A DNA stretch of 64,000 nt, from positions 16,273-80,272 of the forward strand of contig NZ_JAERUC010000191.1 in the NCBI RefSeq assembly GCF_016745505.1. Direction: 5' to 3'. A model generated the notes under the pieces. That model did no database searches. It was not told the origin of the DNA and was given only the letters and a program-made list of their open reading frames with translations. This stretch comes from Streptomyces silvae. Lineage in GTDB: Bacteria > Actinomycetota > Actinomycetes > Streptomycetales > Streptomycetaceae. Positions 40,415 to 48,739 of the stretch are shown piece by piece. A program made the translations under genes and the position numbers. Position 1 is the stretch's first letter, and the number at the start of each line of letters is the position of its first letter.

Positions 40415-42031
40415 ATCAAAGCGTCCAGCAGTCCTCATGCCGTAGAGCTCCGCGGCATCACCAAACGATTCCCCGGCGTCGTGGCCAACCACGACATCGA
40501 CATCACGGTGAGCCGTGGCACCGTCCACGCCCTCGTCGGTGAGAACGGCGCCGGCAAGTCCACCCTGATGAAGATCCTTTACGGGATGCAGAAGCCGGAC
40601 GAGGGCACCATCTCGGTGGATGGTGAACAGGTCTCGTTCAGCAGCCCGGGCGACGCCATCGACCGCGGTATCGGCATGGTGCACCAGCACTTCATGCTCG
40701 CCGACTACCTCACGGTCCTGGAGAACGTCGTCCTCGGCTCCGAGAAGCTGCACGGCATCGGGGACAGGGCGCGGGCGAAGATCAAGGAGATCTCCGACGC
40801 GTACGGCCTCGGCATCCGCCCGGACGCCGTCGTCGAGGACCTCGGGGTCGCCGACCGCCAGCGGGTGGAGATCCTCAAGGTCCTCTACCGCGGCGCCCGC
40901 ACCCTGATCCTCGACGAACCGACCGCGGTCCTCGTGCCGCAGGAGGTCGACGCGCTCTTCGACAACCTGCGTGAGCTGAAGGCCGAAGGCCTCACCGTCA
41001 TCTTCATCTCCCACAAGCTGGGCGAGGTGCTGTCGGTCGCGGACGAGATCACCGTGATCCGGCGCGGTACGACGGTGGGCACCGCCGACCCCGCGACCAC
41101 CACCAGCAAGCAGCTCGCCGAGCTGATGGTGGGCAGCGAACTCCCCTCGCCCGAGACCCGGGAGTCGACCGTCACGGACACGCCGATGCTGGCCGTGGAG
41201 GACCTGCGGCTGACGGCCACCGACCCCGACGGTGTGGTGCGCGCCGTGCTCGACGGCATCACCTTCACCATCCACAAGGGCGAAGTGCTCGGCATCGCGG
41301 GCGTCGAGGGCAACGGCCAGTCCGAACTCGTCGACGCCATCATGGGCATGCGCACCCTCGACAAGGGCTCGCTCACGCTCGACGGCGCGGACATCTCCCG
41401 TACGGCCACGCGCAAGCGCCGCGAGGACGGCATGGCCGTCATCCCCGAGGACCGGCACCGGCACGGCCTTCTCCTGGACGCGCCGCTCTGGGAGAACCGC
41501 ATGCTGGGTCACGTCACGGAGCGGCCCAACAGCAAGGGCGCCTTCCTCGACCTCAAGGCCGCGCGCGCCGACACCGAGCGCATCGTGCGCGAGTACGACG
41601 TCCGCACACCCGGCATCGAGGTCACCGCCGCCTCGCTCTCCGGCGGCAACCAGCAGAAGCTGATCGTCGGCCGCGAGATGAGCCACAACCCCAAGCTGCT
41701 GATCGCCGCGCACCCCACCCGGGGTGTGGACGTCGGCGCACAGGCGCAGATCTGGGACCAGATCCGCGAAGCGCGCCACGAGGGCCTCGCGGTCCTGCTG
41801 ATCTCCGCCGACCTCGACGAGCTCATCGGACTCTCCGACACGCTGCGCGTCATGTACCGGGGCAAGCTCGTGGCCGACGCCGACCCGGCGACCGTCACCC
41901 CCGAGGAGCTCGGCTCCGCGATGACCGGCGCCGCCGCCGGCCACCTGGAGGCCCCCGGCCCCACGGCCGCCGGTGACACCGCGGCCGACGGCTCCGAGAC
42001 CGACCCCCGGGACGGGGGAGAGGACCGATGA
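40415..42031 (+). CDS. Nucleoside ABC transporter, duplicated ATP-binding protein
   Basis: 538 residues from codon 40415, which is ATC. An ideal AAGGAG sits seven to ten bases before it, and homology starts just after (HAVELRGITKRFPGVVANHDI). In-frame GTG at 40325 and the open frame to 40265 are alternatives but lack ribosome sites, and 40325 coincides with the operator. Two ABC domains: the first with GENGAGKSTLMK and ILDEPTAVLVPQE; the second with GVEGNGQSELVDA and LSGGNQQKLIVGREM. The second Walker B region (LLIAAHPTRGVDVGA) is the degenerate type usual in RbsA/NupA-like importers. The next gene starts within its stop (ATGA). Confidence 0.9.
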   Translation: MKASSSPHAVELRGITKRFPGVVANHDIDITVSRGTVHALVGENGAGKSTLMKILYGMQKPDEGTISVDGEQVSFSSPGDAIDRGIGMVHQHFMLADYLTVLENVVLGSEKLHGIGDRARAKIKEISDAYGLGIRPDAVVEDLGVADRQRVEILKVLYRGARTLILDEPTAVLVPQEVDALFDNLRELKAEGLTVIFISHKLGEVLSVADEITVIRRGTTVGTADPATTTSKQLAELMVGSELPSPETRESTVTDTPMLAVEDLRLTATDPDGVVRAVLDGITFTIHKGEVLGIAGVEGNGQSELVDAIMGMRTLDKGSLTLDGADISRTATRKRREDGMAVIPEDRHRHGLLLDAPLWENRMLGHVTERPNSKGAFLDLKAARADTERIVREYDVRTPGIEVTAASLSGGNQQKLIVGREMSHNPKLLIAAHPTRGVDVGAQAQIWDQIREARHEGLAVLLISADLDELIGLSDTLRVMYRGKLVADADPATVTPEELGSAMTGAAAGHLEAPGPTAAGDTAADGSETDPRDGGEDR

Positions 42032-43143
42032 AGAAGTTCGACAAGGAGCGGCTGCTCCTGGGGATCGCCGCCCCGCTGCTCGCCATCGTGGTCGCGTTCC
42101 TGGTGACCGCCCTGGTGCTCGCCGCCACCGGCAAGGAACCGTTCAGCGCCTTCGGCATCATGTTCGACTACGGACTGAAGTCGGACAGCCAGGTCTACAT
42201 CCTCAACAAGGGGACGACCTACTACCTCGCGGGTCTCGCGGTCGCCGTCGGCTTCCGCATGAACCTCTTCAACATCGGCGTCGACGGCCAGTACCGTCTC
42301 GCCGCGTTCTTCGCCGCCGCACTCGGTGGCGCGCTGACGCTGCCGGGCGCCCTCCAGATCCCGCTGATCATCCTCACCGCGATGATCGTCGGAGCGATGT
42401 GGGCCGGTATCGCCGGTCTCCTCAAGGTCACCCGCGGCGTCAGCGAGGTCGTCTCGACGATCATGCTGAACTCCATCGCGACGGCCATCATCGGCTACCT
42501 CCTCCAGCAGGGCCGCCTGGGCCACCTCGACAAGGCCGGGACGAAGGTCTCCACCACCCCGATTCCGGAGTCCTCGCACTTCTTCGAGTTCCCGACCACG
42601 CCGACGCCCGTCTGGGGCTTCATCGTGATCGCGGTCGTCGCCGGCGTCGCCTACTGGTTCACGCTCAGCCGCACCCGGTTCGGCTTCGACCTCCGCACGG
42701 TCGGGCAGTCCGGCTCGGCCGCCGAGGCCAGCGGCGTCGACGTCAGGAAGATGGTCGTCACGTCCATGCTGATCTCCGGCGGTATGGCCGGCCTGATCGG
42801 CATGCCGACGCTGCTCAACGACAGCTACGAGTACAGCGGCGACTTCCCGGTCGGCATCGGCTTCACCGGGATCGCCATCGCACTCCTCGGCCGCAACCAC
42901 CCCGTCGGCATCGCGCTCGGCGCGCTGCTCTGGGGCTTCCTGGAGCGGGGCACCGGCAAGCTCGAATTCGAGGGCTACGACAAGGAGATCGTCGGCGTCA
43001 TCCAGGGCGTCATCGTCCTCTGCGTCGTCATCGCCTACGAAGTCGTCCGCCGCTACGGCCTCAAGCGCCAGCAGAGCAAGGTCGGCGCGGAACTCGCCGC
43101 CAAGGCCGCACGTAACTCCGACCAGCAGGAGGTGTCGGCGTGA
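42028..43143 (+). CDS. Nucleoside ABC transporter permease 1
   Basis: 371 residues, overlapping the ATPase gene by four bases. About nine helices of the BPD_transp_2 type: LLGIAAPLLAIVVAFLVTALVLAA, the conserved VAVGFRMNLFNIGVDGQYRLAAFFAA, RGVSEVVSTIMLNSIATAIIGYLL, FGFDLRTVGQSGSAAEASGVDV (EAA-like loop), and GDFPVGIGFTGIAIALLGRNHPVGI. A periplasmic loop of about 35 residues separates helices 4 and 5. With the next gene it forms the heterodimeric channel. The C-terminus is long, basic and cytoplasmic. Confidence 0.92.
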   Translation: MKKFDKERLLLGIAAPLLAIVVAFLVTALVLAATGKEPFSAFGIMFDYGLKSDSQVYILNKGTTYYLAGLAVAVGFRMNLFNIGVDGQYRLAAFFAAALGGALTLPGALQIPLIILTAMIVGAMWAGIAGLLKVTRGVSEVVSTIMLNSIATAIIGYLLQQGRLGHLDKAGTKVSTTPIPESSHFFEFPTTPTPVWGFIVIAVVAGVAYWFTLSRTRFGFDLRTVGQSGSAAEASGVDVRKMVVTSMLISGGMAGLIGMPTLLNDSYEYSGDFPVGIGFTGIAIALLGRNHPVGIALGALLWGFLERGTGKLEFEGYDKEIVGVIQGVIVLCVVIAYEVVRRYGLKRQQSKVGAELAAKAARNSDQQEVSA

Positions 43144-44429
43144 GCGCCACGGCGACTTCCACCCCGCCGCCCGCGGCCCCCAAGGTCTCCGGCGGCAAGG
43201 GCGGCCGCACCCGCTTCAGCTTCCCCGTCGTCCTGCTGATCATCGCGGGCGCCCTGCTCGCGCTGTCCGCCGTGCGCGCGATCACCGGCGCCCAGGACGT
43301 CACCTCGGCCGGGCAGATCAGCGCGGCCCTCGCGATGGCCGTGCCGATCGGGCTCGCCGGTCTCGGCGGGCTCTGGTCCGAGCGGGCCGGCGTGGTCAAC
43401 ATCGGCCTCGAAGGCATGATGATCCTCGGCACCTTCTTCGGTGCCTGGGCCGGCTGGCAGACCGACCCGTGGCTCGGCGTCCTGGCCGGAGTCGTGGGCG
43501 GCATGCTCGGCGGTCTGCTGCACGCCTTCGCCACCGTCACCTTCGGCGTCGACCACATCATCTCCGGTATCGCCATCAACATCCTGGCCCTCGGGTTCAC
43601 GACGTACCTGGCCAAGCTGTGGTTCAACACCGGCGACGCGGCCGAGAAGGGCGGCAGCCCCAAGCAGTCGCCACCGGCCGACAGCATCACGCAGGTCACG
43701 GTGCCCGGTCTCTCGGACTGGCTGCATTCACTGGAGAAGCACCACTGGTTCTTCGTCTCGGACCTCGCGGGCATCCTCGGCGGACTCGTCACCAACGTCT
43801 CGCTGCTGACCCTGGTGGCCGTGCTGCTCTTCGCCGGCACGTTCTTCGTCCTGTGGAAGACCTCGTTCGGCCTGCGGCTGCGCTCCTGCGGCGAGAACCC
43901 GGTGGCCGCCGAGTCCCTCGGCGTGAACGTCTACCTCTACAAGTACATCGCCGTGATCGTCTCCGGCGGTCTGGCCGGCCTCGGCGGCGCCTTCCTCTCC
44001 CTGGTCACCTCGCACATCTACAACGAGGGCCAGACCGGAGGCCGCGGATACATCGGTCTCGCCGCGATGATCTTCGGTAACTGGCGGCCCGGCGGACTCG
44101 CCATGGGCGCGGGCCTGTTCGGCTTCGCCGACGCGCTCCAGCTGCGCAACGGCGGTGAGTCCGTCCACGCGCTGCTCCTGCTGCTCGTGGTGATGCTGGC
44201 CGTCCTCGCGGTCTGGAAGCTCTACCGCAAGCGCTTCGTGCCCGGTGTCATCAGCGCGGTCATCGCCGCCGCGGTGCTGGTCTGGTACCTCGCCACCGAC
44301 ACGGTGCCCACCGAGTTCGTCAGCGCCACCCCGTACGTCGTCACCCTGCTCGTGCTCTCGCTCTCCGCGCAGCGCCTGCGGATGCCGAAGGCGGACGGCA
44401 TGCGCTACCGCAAGGGGCAGGGGAAGTGA
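43140..44429 (+). CDS. Nucleoside ABC transporter permease 2
   Basis: 429 residues from a GTG overlapping the previous stop (GTGA). BPD_transp_2 permease with about ten helices: SFPVVLLIIAGALLALSAV, AMAVPIGLAGLGGLWSERAGVVNIGLEGMMILG, TFGVDHIISGIAINILALGFTTYLAKL, FGLRLRSCGENPVAAESLGVNV, VIVSGGLAGLGGAFLSL, RGYIGLAAMIFGNWRPGG. The ERAGVVNIGLEG motif is typical of the second permease in nucleoside (NupQ/PnrD-like) systems. A large extracellular loop (GDAAEKGGSPKQSPPADSIT) is present. The cytidine deaminase start overlaps its stop. Confidence 0.92.
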   Translation: MSATATSTPPPAAPKVSGGKGGRTRFSFPVVLLIIAGALLALSAVRAITGAQDVTSAGQISAALAMAVPIGLAGLGGLWSERAGVVNIGLEGMMILGTFFGAWAGWQTDPWLGVLAGVVGGMLGGLLHAFATVTFGVDHIISGIAINILALGFTTYLAKLWFNTGDAAEKGGSPKQSPPADSITQVTVPGLSDWLHSLEKHHWFFVSDLAGILGGLVTNVSLLTLVAVLLFAGTFFVLWKTSFGLRLRSCGENPVAAESLGVNVYLYKYIAVIVSGGLAGLGGAFLSLVTSHIYNEGQTGGRGYIGLAAMIFGNWRPGGLAMGAGLFGFADALQLRNGGESVHALLLLLVVMLAVLAVWKLYRKRFVPGVISAVIAAAVLVWYLATDTVPTEFVSATPYVVTLLVLSLSAQRLRMPKADGMRYRKGQGK

Positions 44430-44827
44430 CGGACAGCGCGGTCCCCGTCGACTGGGACGCGCTGCGCGCGGCCGCCCGGGACGCCATGTCCCGGGCGTAC
44501 GCCCCGTACTCGGGCTACCCGGTCGGTGTGGCGGCCCTCGTGGACGACGGCCGCATGATCACCGGGTGCAACGTCGAGAACGCCTCGTACGGCATCGGCC
44601 TCTGCGCCGAGTGCGGGCTGGTCTCGCAGCTCGCCGCCACGGGCGGCGGCCGGCTGACCCACTTCACCTGCGTGGACGGCACGGGCGCCGTGCTCGTGCC
44701 GTGCGGCCGGTGCCGGCAGCTGCTGTACGAGTTCGGGGGGCCCGGCCTCGTCCTGGAGACCCCGGACGGCTTCCGTACGCTCGACGAGATGCTGCCGCAG
44801 GCCTTCGGGCCCCAGCACCTGGGGTAG
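44426..44827 (+). CDS. cdd: Cytidine deaminase
   Basis: 133 residues, the homotetrameric class. It converts cytidine and deoxycytidine to the uridine forms. Zinc site: CNVENASYGIGLCAEC, with CAE supplying ligand Cys and catalytic Glu, and PCGRCRQLLYEFG with the other two cysteines. The substrate-binding SGYPVGVAAL element is near residue 30. The GTG overlaps the upstream permease stop by four bases, so uptake and deamination are co-translated. A very large hairpin follows the gene. Confidence 0.95.
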   Translation: MTDSAVPVDWDALRAAARDAMSRAYAPYSGYPVGVAALVDDGRMITGCNVENASYGIGLCAECGLVSQLAATGGGRLTHFTCVDGTGAVLVPCGRCRQLLYEFGGPGLVLETPDGFRTLDEMLPQAFGPQHLG

Positions 44828-44831
44828 TACC

Positions 44832-44887
44832 CCGCCGCCGCGTTCCCCCGGCGGGCCCCACCGGCCCGCCGGGGGACGCGGCGGCGG
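44832..44887 (+). terminator. Long hairpin terminator after cdd
   Basis: Arms 44832-44857 and 44863-44887 form a 25-bp stem with a single bulged T and a five-base loop, all GC-rich. It isolates the ABC-cdd transcript from deoA, which has its own operator just downstream. Confidence 0.85.
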
Positions 44888-44899
44888 AACGTTCCCTCT

Positions 44900-44914
44900 C
44901 TATGCGCGTAGAGT
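44900..44914 (+). promoter_or_regulatory. Nucleoside-regulon palindrome at the deoA promoter
   Basis: CTATGCGCGTAG (44900-44911), one mismatch from the shared palindrome, overlaps TAGAGT (44909-44914), a TAnnnT -10. Transcription would begin near 44921, giving a leader of about 40 bases. Confidence 0.7.
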
Positions 44915-44961
44915 CAACGGGACTCTCTCGCTCACCATCCGGCCGGAAGGACTCCCATCCC

Positions 44962-46239
44962 ATGGACGCCATCTCCGTCATCCGCACCAAGCGGGACCGA
45001 GGCGAGCTCAGCCCCGAGCAGATCGACTGGGTCATCGACGCGTACACCCGCGGCGAGGTCGCCGACGAGCAGATGTCCGCACTGGCCATGGCGATCCTGC
45101 TCAACGGCATGAACCGCACCGAGATCGCCCGCTGGACCGCCGCGATGATCGCCTCCGGCGAGCGGATGGACTTCGGCGCGCTCTCCCGCCCCACCACCGA
45201 CAAGCACTCCACCGGAGGCGTCGGCGACAAGATCACCCTGCCGCTCGCCCCGCTGGTCGCCGCCTGCGGCGCCGCCGTGCCCCAGCTCAGCGGCCGGGGC
45301 CTCGGCCACACCGGCGGCACCCTCGACAAGCTGGAGTCCATCCCCGGCTGGCGCGCCCACCTCTCCAACGCCGAGATGCTGGACGTGCTGGACACCACCG
45401 GCGCCGTGATCTGCGCGGCCGGCGACGGGCTCGCCCCCGCCGACAAGAAGCTGTACGCCCTGCGCGACGTCACCGGCACCGTCGAGGCGATCCCGCTGAT
45501 CGCCAGCTCGATCATGTCCAAGAAGATCGCCGAGGGCACCGGAGCGCTCGTCCTGGACGTCAAGGTCGGCTCCGGCGCCTTCATGAAGACCATCGAGGAC
45601 GCCCGCGAACTGGCCTCCACCATGGTCGCGCTGGGCACCGACAGCGGCGTACGGACGGTGGCACTGCTCACCGACATGGCGACCCCCCTCGGCCTGACCG
45701 CGGGCAACGCCCTGGAGGTGCGCGAGTCCGTCGAGGTCCTCGCCGGGGGCGGTCCGCAGGACGTCATCGACCTGACCCTGGCACTCGCCCGCGAGATGCT
45801 CGACGCCGCCGGACTCAAGGACGCCGACCCGGAGAAGGCCCTGGCCGACGGCTCCGCCATGGACGTCTGGCGCCGCATGATCTCCGCCCAGGGCGGCGAC
45901 CCGGACGCCGCACTCCCCGTCGCCCGCGAGCGGCACGTGATCAGCGCCCCGTCCTCGGGCGTGCTGACCCGCCTCGACGCGTACGACATCGGCGTCGCCG
46001 CCTGGCGCCTCGGCGCGGGCCGCGCGCGCAAGGAGGACCCGGTGCAGGCCGGCGCGGGCGTCGAACTGCATGCCAAGCCGGGCGACACGGTGACCGAGGG
46101 CCAGCCGCTGCTGACCCTGCACACGGACACTCCCGAGAAGTTCGAGTACGCGCTGAAGGCCCTGCCCGGCTCGTACGACATCGCCCCCGCGGGCACGCCC
46201 TTCACCGCCACGCCGGTGGTGCGGGAACGCATCGCCTGA
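44962..46239 (+). CDS. deoA: Thymidine phosphorylase
   Basis: 425 residues, typical for pyrimidine-nucleoside phosphorylase. N-terminal helical domain (MDAISVIRTKRDRGELSPEQIDWVI, YTRGEVADEQMSALAMAILLNGM). Phosphate site KHSTGGVGDKITLPLAPLVAACG, then the SGRGLGHTGGTLDKLESIPG signature, KKIAEGTGALVLDVKVGSGAFMK, and a C-terminal alpha/beta domain (AKPGDTVTEGQPLLTLHTD). It splits thymidine and deoxyuridine to base plus 2-deoxyribose-1-phosphate, which leads to the DeoC reaction encoded at 62.2 kb. Both genes share the palindromic operator. The ribosome site GGAAGGA is somewhat far (about 11 bases). Confidence 0.95.
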   Translation: MDAISVIRTKRDRGELSPEQIDWVIDAYTRGEVADEQMSALAMAILLNGMNRTEIARWTAAMIASGERMDFGALSRPTTDKHSTGGVGDKITLPLAPLVAACGAAVPQLSGRGLGHTGGTLDKLESIPGWRAHLSNAEMLDVLDTTGAVICAAGDGLAPADKKLYALRDVTGTVEAIPLIASSIMSKKIAEGTGALVLDVKVGSGAFMKTIEDARELASTMVALGTDSGVRTVALLTDMATPLGLTAGNALEVRESVEVLAGGGPQDVIDLTLALAREMLDAAGLKDADPEKALADGSAMDVWRRMISAQGGDPDAALPVARERHVISAPSSGVLTRLDAYDIGVAAWRLGAGRARKEDPVQAGAGVELHAKPGDTVTEGQPLLTLHTDTPEKFEYALKALPGSYDIAPAGTPFTATPVVRERIA

Positions 46240-46262
46240 CCTGCGGCTTTCCCTCTCGGGTG

Positions 46263-46294
46263 AACGGGACCGGTGGACCACCACCGGTCCCGTT
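46263..46294 (+). terminator. Terminator after deoA
   Basis: Perfect 14-bp stem AACGGGACCGGTGG / CCACCGGTCCCGTT with loop ACCA, 24 bases beyond the deoA stop. Confidence 0.82.
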
Positions 46295-46342
46295 GGCCAT
46301 GCTGACCTCGTCGCCCTGCCGCGCGCGGTCGCGTCCGGGCCG

Positions 46343-46687
46343 ATGAGTTTCGGGGGCTCCGGCGGTCTCCCTGGTGTGGATGCCGTGACCCCGAACGCCC
46401 TCGTCCTCCCCGGCCGGATCACCCGCGCCGATGTGCCGGGCCTCTGCGCCCGGCTGGAGGCGCTGCTCAGCGGCGCCCCGGAGGCCGCCGTCGTGGACTG
46501 CGACGTCGGCGGTGTCGTACGCCCGGACCTCGCCCTGGTCGAGGCGGTCGCCCGGCTGGGGCTCGTCGCACGCCGGGCCGGTGGCGCCGAGCTGCGGCTG
46601 CGCAACGTCCCGCCCGAACTCGGCACGCTGCTGGACCTGGTAGGGCTGGCCCAGGTCCTGGGCGTCGTACAAGCGGCTCCCGAGTGA
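46343..46687 (+). CDS. STAS-domain protein
   Basis: 114 residues. The STAS-like core runs ALVLPGRITRADVPGLCARLEALL, then AAVVDCDVGGVVRPDLALVEAVARLGLVARRAGGAELRLRNVPPELGTLLDLVGLAQVL, close to the anti-sigma-antagonist pattern. The usual phosphorylatable Ser in D-S/T-G lies where VVDCDVGG/VRPDLALVE reads here, with no Ser, so classical kinase control looks unlikely. The start is the ATG at 46343, but a GTG near 46377 is possible. It faces the sigma-factor gene convergently, with only a few bases between it and the small ORF at 46695. A functional link to that sigma factor is conjecture. Confidence 0.65.
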   Translation: MSFGGSGGLPGVDAVTPNALVLPGRITRADVPGLCARLEALLSGAPEAAVVDCDVGGVVRPDLALVEAVARLGLVARRAGGAELRLRNVPPELGTLLDLVGLAQVLGVVQAAPE

Positions 46688-46694
46688 ACCGCGC

Positions 46695-46853
46695 TCAGCG
46701 GGCCACGGCGGTGTCCCGGGCCTCGCCGTAGTCGCAGAGGACCTGCACCACGTATCCGTCGGCGTAGTCGTCCGGCACGTCCTTCAGCGACGGCGCCCAG
46801 CCACCCGCCACCAGCAGGGCCCAGCCGATCACCACCGGACGTCTCACACTCAC
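46695..46853 (-). CDS. Small ORF coupled to the sigma factor gene
   Basis: 52 residues from a GTG that overlaps the sigma stop (GTGA). It begins VSVRRPVVIGWALLVAGGWAPSLKD, a short hydrophobic segment like a signal peptide or small membrane anchor, and ends with one Cys (VQVLCDYGEARDTAVAR). It is too short for family assignment. The only support for a real gene is overlap with the upstream stop and a plausible exported start. Confidence 0.4.
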   Translation of the reverse strand: MSVRRPVVIGWALLVAGGWAPSLKDVPDDYADGYVVQVLCDYGEARDTAVAR

Positions 46854-47836
46854 GCCCCGGCATCCAGATGGTCGGGGAGCCCGAACAGCGGGAACCAGCG
46901 CGGGGTGTCCAGGAAGCAGTGCATCCCGGTGATGGCACCGTCCGAGATGTCGATGACCTGCACCGCCCACGGCACGAACCCCGGCCCGTCCGGATTCGGC
47001 TTGTAGTGCGCGAAGGCCGGCGTCCCGTTCGCCCGGGTCGCCACCAGCCGGGAACCGGCACAGCTCGCGCCGATGCTGAGCATGAAGCCCGTGATGTCGT
47101 CGTGCCCCTGGAGCCAGAGGTCGAACGGCGGCATGGTCATCACGGCGTCCTCATGGAGCAGTGCCGTCAGCGCCGCCATGTCGTACCCCTCGAACGCCGC
47201 CACATAGCGGTCCAGCAGCTTGCGCTGCTCGTCGTCCAGCGGATTCGCGGGGTCCGGCGCGGTGCTGTCCGTGTCTGAGAGGGTCGCCCGCGCGCGCTGC
47301 AGGGCGCTGTTGACCGAGGCGACCGAGGTGTCGAGCAGCTCGGCGACCTCGCTCGCCTTCCACGCAAGGACCTCGCGGAGGATCAGCACCGCCCGCTGCT
47401 TGGGCGGCAGATGCTGCAGCGCGGCGACGAACGCGAGGCGCACCGACTCCCGGGCCACGGCCGCCTCCGCCGGGTCGGCCACCGAGGGCAGGATGCGCCC
47501 GTCCGGCATCGGCTCCAGCCAGGTGTTCTCCGGGAGAGGGTTCAGCGCGGCCTGGGCCAGCGGGGTCGGGCCGGTCAGATCCACCGGCCTGGCCCGCTTG
47601 TTGCCCGCGTTCAGCATGTCGAGGCAGACGTTCGTCGCGATGCGGTACAGCCAGGAGCGCAGGGAGGAACGGCCCTCGAACTTGTCGAAGTTGCGCCAGG
47701 CACGCACCAGCGTGTCCTGGACCGCGTCCTCCGCCTCGAAGGCCGAGCCGAGCATCCGGTAGCAGTAACCGGTCAGCTCGACCCGGTGTCCCTCCAGACG
47801 GCTGTCGATGTCAGCCGTCGCTGTCTGATCACTCAT
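46850..47836 (-). CDS. Sigma-70 family factor with C-terminal SnoaL-like domain (SigJ/SigG type)
   Basis: 328 residues from the ATG at 47836 with GGGGTGG upstream; the frame is open to 47863. Sigma region 2: LTGYCYRMLGSAFEAEDAVQDTLVRAWRNFDKFEGRSSLRSWLYRIATNVCLDML. Region 4: LQHLPPKQRAVLILREVLAWKASEVAELLDTSVASVNSALQRARATL. A roughly 120-residue SnoaL/NTF2-like domain follows (LLDRYVAAFEGYDMAALTALLHEDAVMTMPPF, then IDISDGAITGMHCFLD), which in related ECF groups controls activity in place of an anti-sigma factor. A perfect DNA-damage promoter (RecA-NDp) lies 47-69 bases upstream. Confidence 0.88.
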   Translation of the reverse strand: MSDQTATADIDSRLEGHRVELTGYCYRMLGSAFEAEDAVQDTLVRAWRNFDKFEGRSSLRSWLYRIATNVCLDMLNAGNKRARPVDLTGPTPLAQAALNPLPENTWLEPMPDGRILPSVADPAEAAVARESVRLAFVAALQHLPPKQRAVLILREVLAWKASEVAELLDTSVASVNSALQRARATLSDTDSTAPDPANPLDDEQRKLLDRYVAAFEGYDMAALTALLHEDAVMTMPPFDLWLQGHDDITGFMLSIGASCAGSRLVATRANGTPAFAHYKPNPDGPGFVPWAVQVIDISDGAITGMHCFLDTPRWFPLFGLPDHLDAGA

Positions 47837-47882
47837 CGCTCCACCCCTGTTGCGCTGTGACACCGCTCACTCAGCACTGTGG

Positions 47883-47905
47883 AAGCTACCGCAGGGCACT
47901 GACAA
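47883..47905 (-). promoter_or_regulatory. RecA-NDp (PafBC-type) DNA-damage promoter of the SnoaL-type sigma factor
   Basis: On the minus strand TTGTCAGTG (47905-47897), eight bases, then TAGCTT (47888-47883). Every fixed position of tTGTCRgtg-N8-TAnnnT is satisfied. Transcription would start about 40 bases before the ATG at 47836. Confidence 0.75.
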
Positions 47906-47933
47906 CCGGGGCGGGAAGCATGGAAACCGCTGC

Positions 47934-48650
47934 TCAGGTGCCGGGCTTGCGTCCGTAGACGAAGACGTCGTCGCCGTTCCTCAACAGGTTCCAGTATGAC
48001 TTCGCGTCCGCCGGGCGCATGTTGACGCAGCCCGCCGAACCCGGGTTGTTGTACATGGTCTTGGTGACCGAGTGGAACGCCTGCCCGCCGTCGAAGAACT
48101 GGGCGTACGGCATGCGCACGTCGTAGAGCGTCGACCAGTGGTCGATGTTGCGCCAGTAGATCTTCGTCGCGCCGGTCCGCGTCTCCGCGCCGTTACGGCC
48201 CGTACGCACCGGCACCGGCCCGAACTTCAGCTTGGACCCGTCCTGGATCCAGCTCAGCTGCCTGGTCAGGTCCACACAGGCGATGCGGCCCTTGTTCGTG
48301 GGGCACTTCTTCGCCTTGTTCGGGGTCTTGCCCGCGGCCTGCTGGGCGGTGATCGTCTTCATCGTGCGCCAGGTCACCGGCCCCGCGTAGCCGATGGCCG
48401 GGGTGATGCCCTTCGCCACCTGGAACGAGCGGATGGCCTTGCAGTCGGCCGCCGACTGCTTTCCGTCGGCCGTACGCTTCAGCCACTTCTCCACCTGCTT
48501 CTGGTACGGCCCCTTCGCCGCCGTGCACGACGCCGCCTGGGCCGCCGTCCCGGTGCCCAGGACGAGGGCCGGTGCGACCACCAGGCCGGCGACGGACAGG
48601 ACGGCTCCGCGCCGCACCCCTGCGCCGCGTATCTTCCCCATGATTCCCAT
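47934..48650 (-). CDS. Secreted L,D-transpeptidase-family protein with altered SHGC motif
   Basis: 238 residues from the ATG at 48650 with GGGGAG upstream; a second ATG is at 48641. Signal peptide with cleavage after AQAA (about residue 40). A peptidoglycan-binding-like region with cysteines (CTAAKGPYQKQVEKWLKRTADG, CKAIRSFQVAKGITPAIGYAGPVTWRTM) precedes a YkuD domain (LTRQLSWIQDGSKLKFGPVPV, TGATKIYWRN). The catalytic segment is FHS (H193, S194) and SAGCVNMR (C208). The His usual in SHGC is Ala, while the Cys-His-Ser triad is kept. Probable wall 3-3 cross-linking or related acyl transfer. Confidence 0.83.
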   Translation of the reverse strand: MGIMGKIRGAGVRRGAVLSVAGLVVAPALVLGTGTAAQAASCTAAKGPYQKQVEKWLKRTADGKQSAADCKAIRSFQVAKGITPAIGYAGPVTWRTMKTITAQQAAGKTPNKAKKCPTNKGRIACVDLTRQLSWIQDGSKLKFGPVPVRTGRNGAETRTGATKIYWRNIDHWSTLYDVRMPYAQFFDGGQAFHSVTKTMYNNPGSAGCVNMRPADAKSYWNLLRNGDDVFVYGRKPGT

Positions 48651-48739
48651 GTACGCCTGCTCCCCTTCGCGTCGTCCGCGGTCTGTGACTCCGCTTGTTG
48701 GACGTGCGCAGGGGAGCGGCGGTTGTGCGGGGCCAGGTC

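Noticed and set aside
44888..44895. GAACGTTC as a LexA SOS box
   Set aside because: The actinobacterial box needs GAAC-N4-GTTC; here the halves abut and lie in the cdd-deoA hairpin flank.
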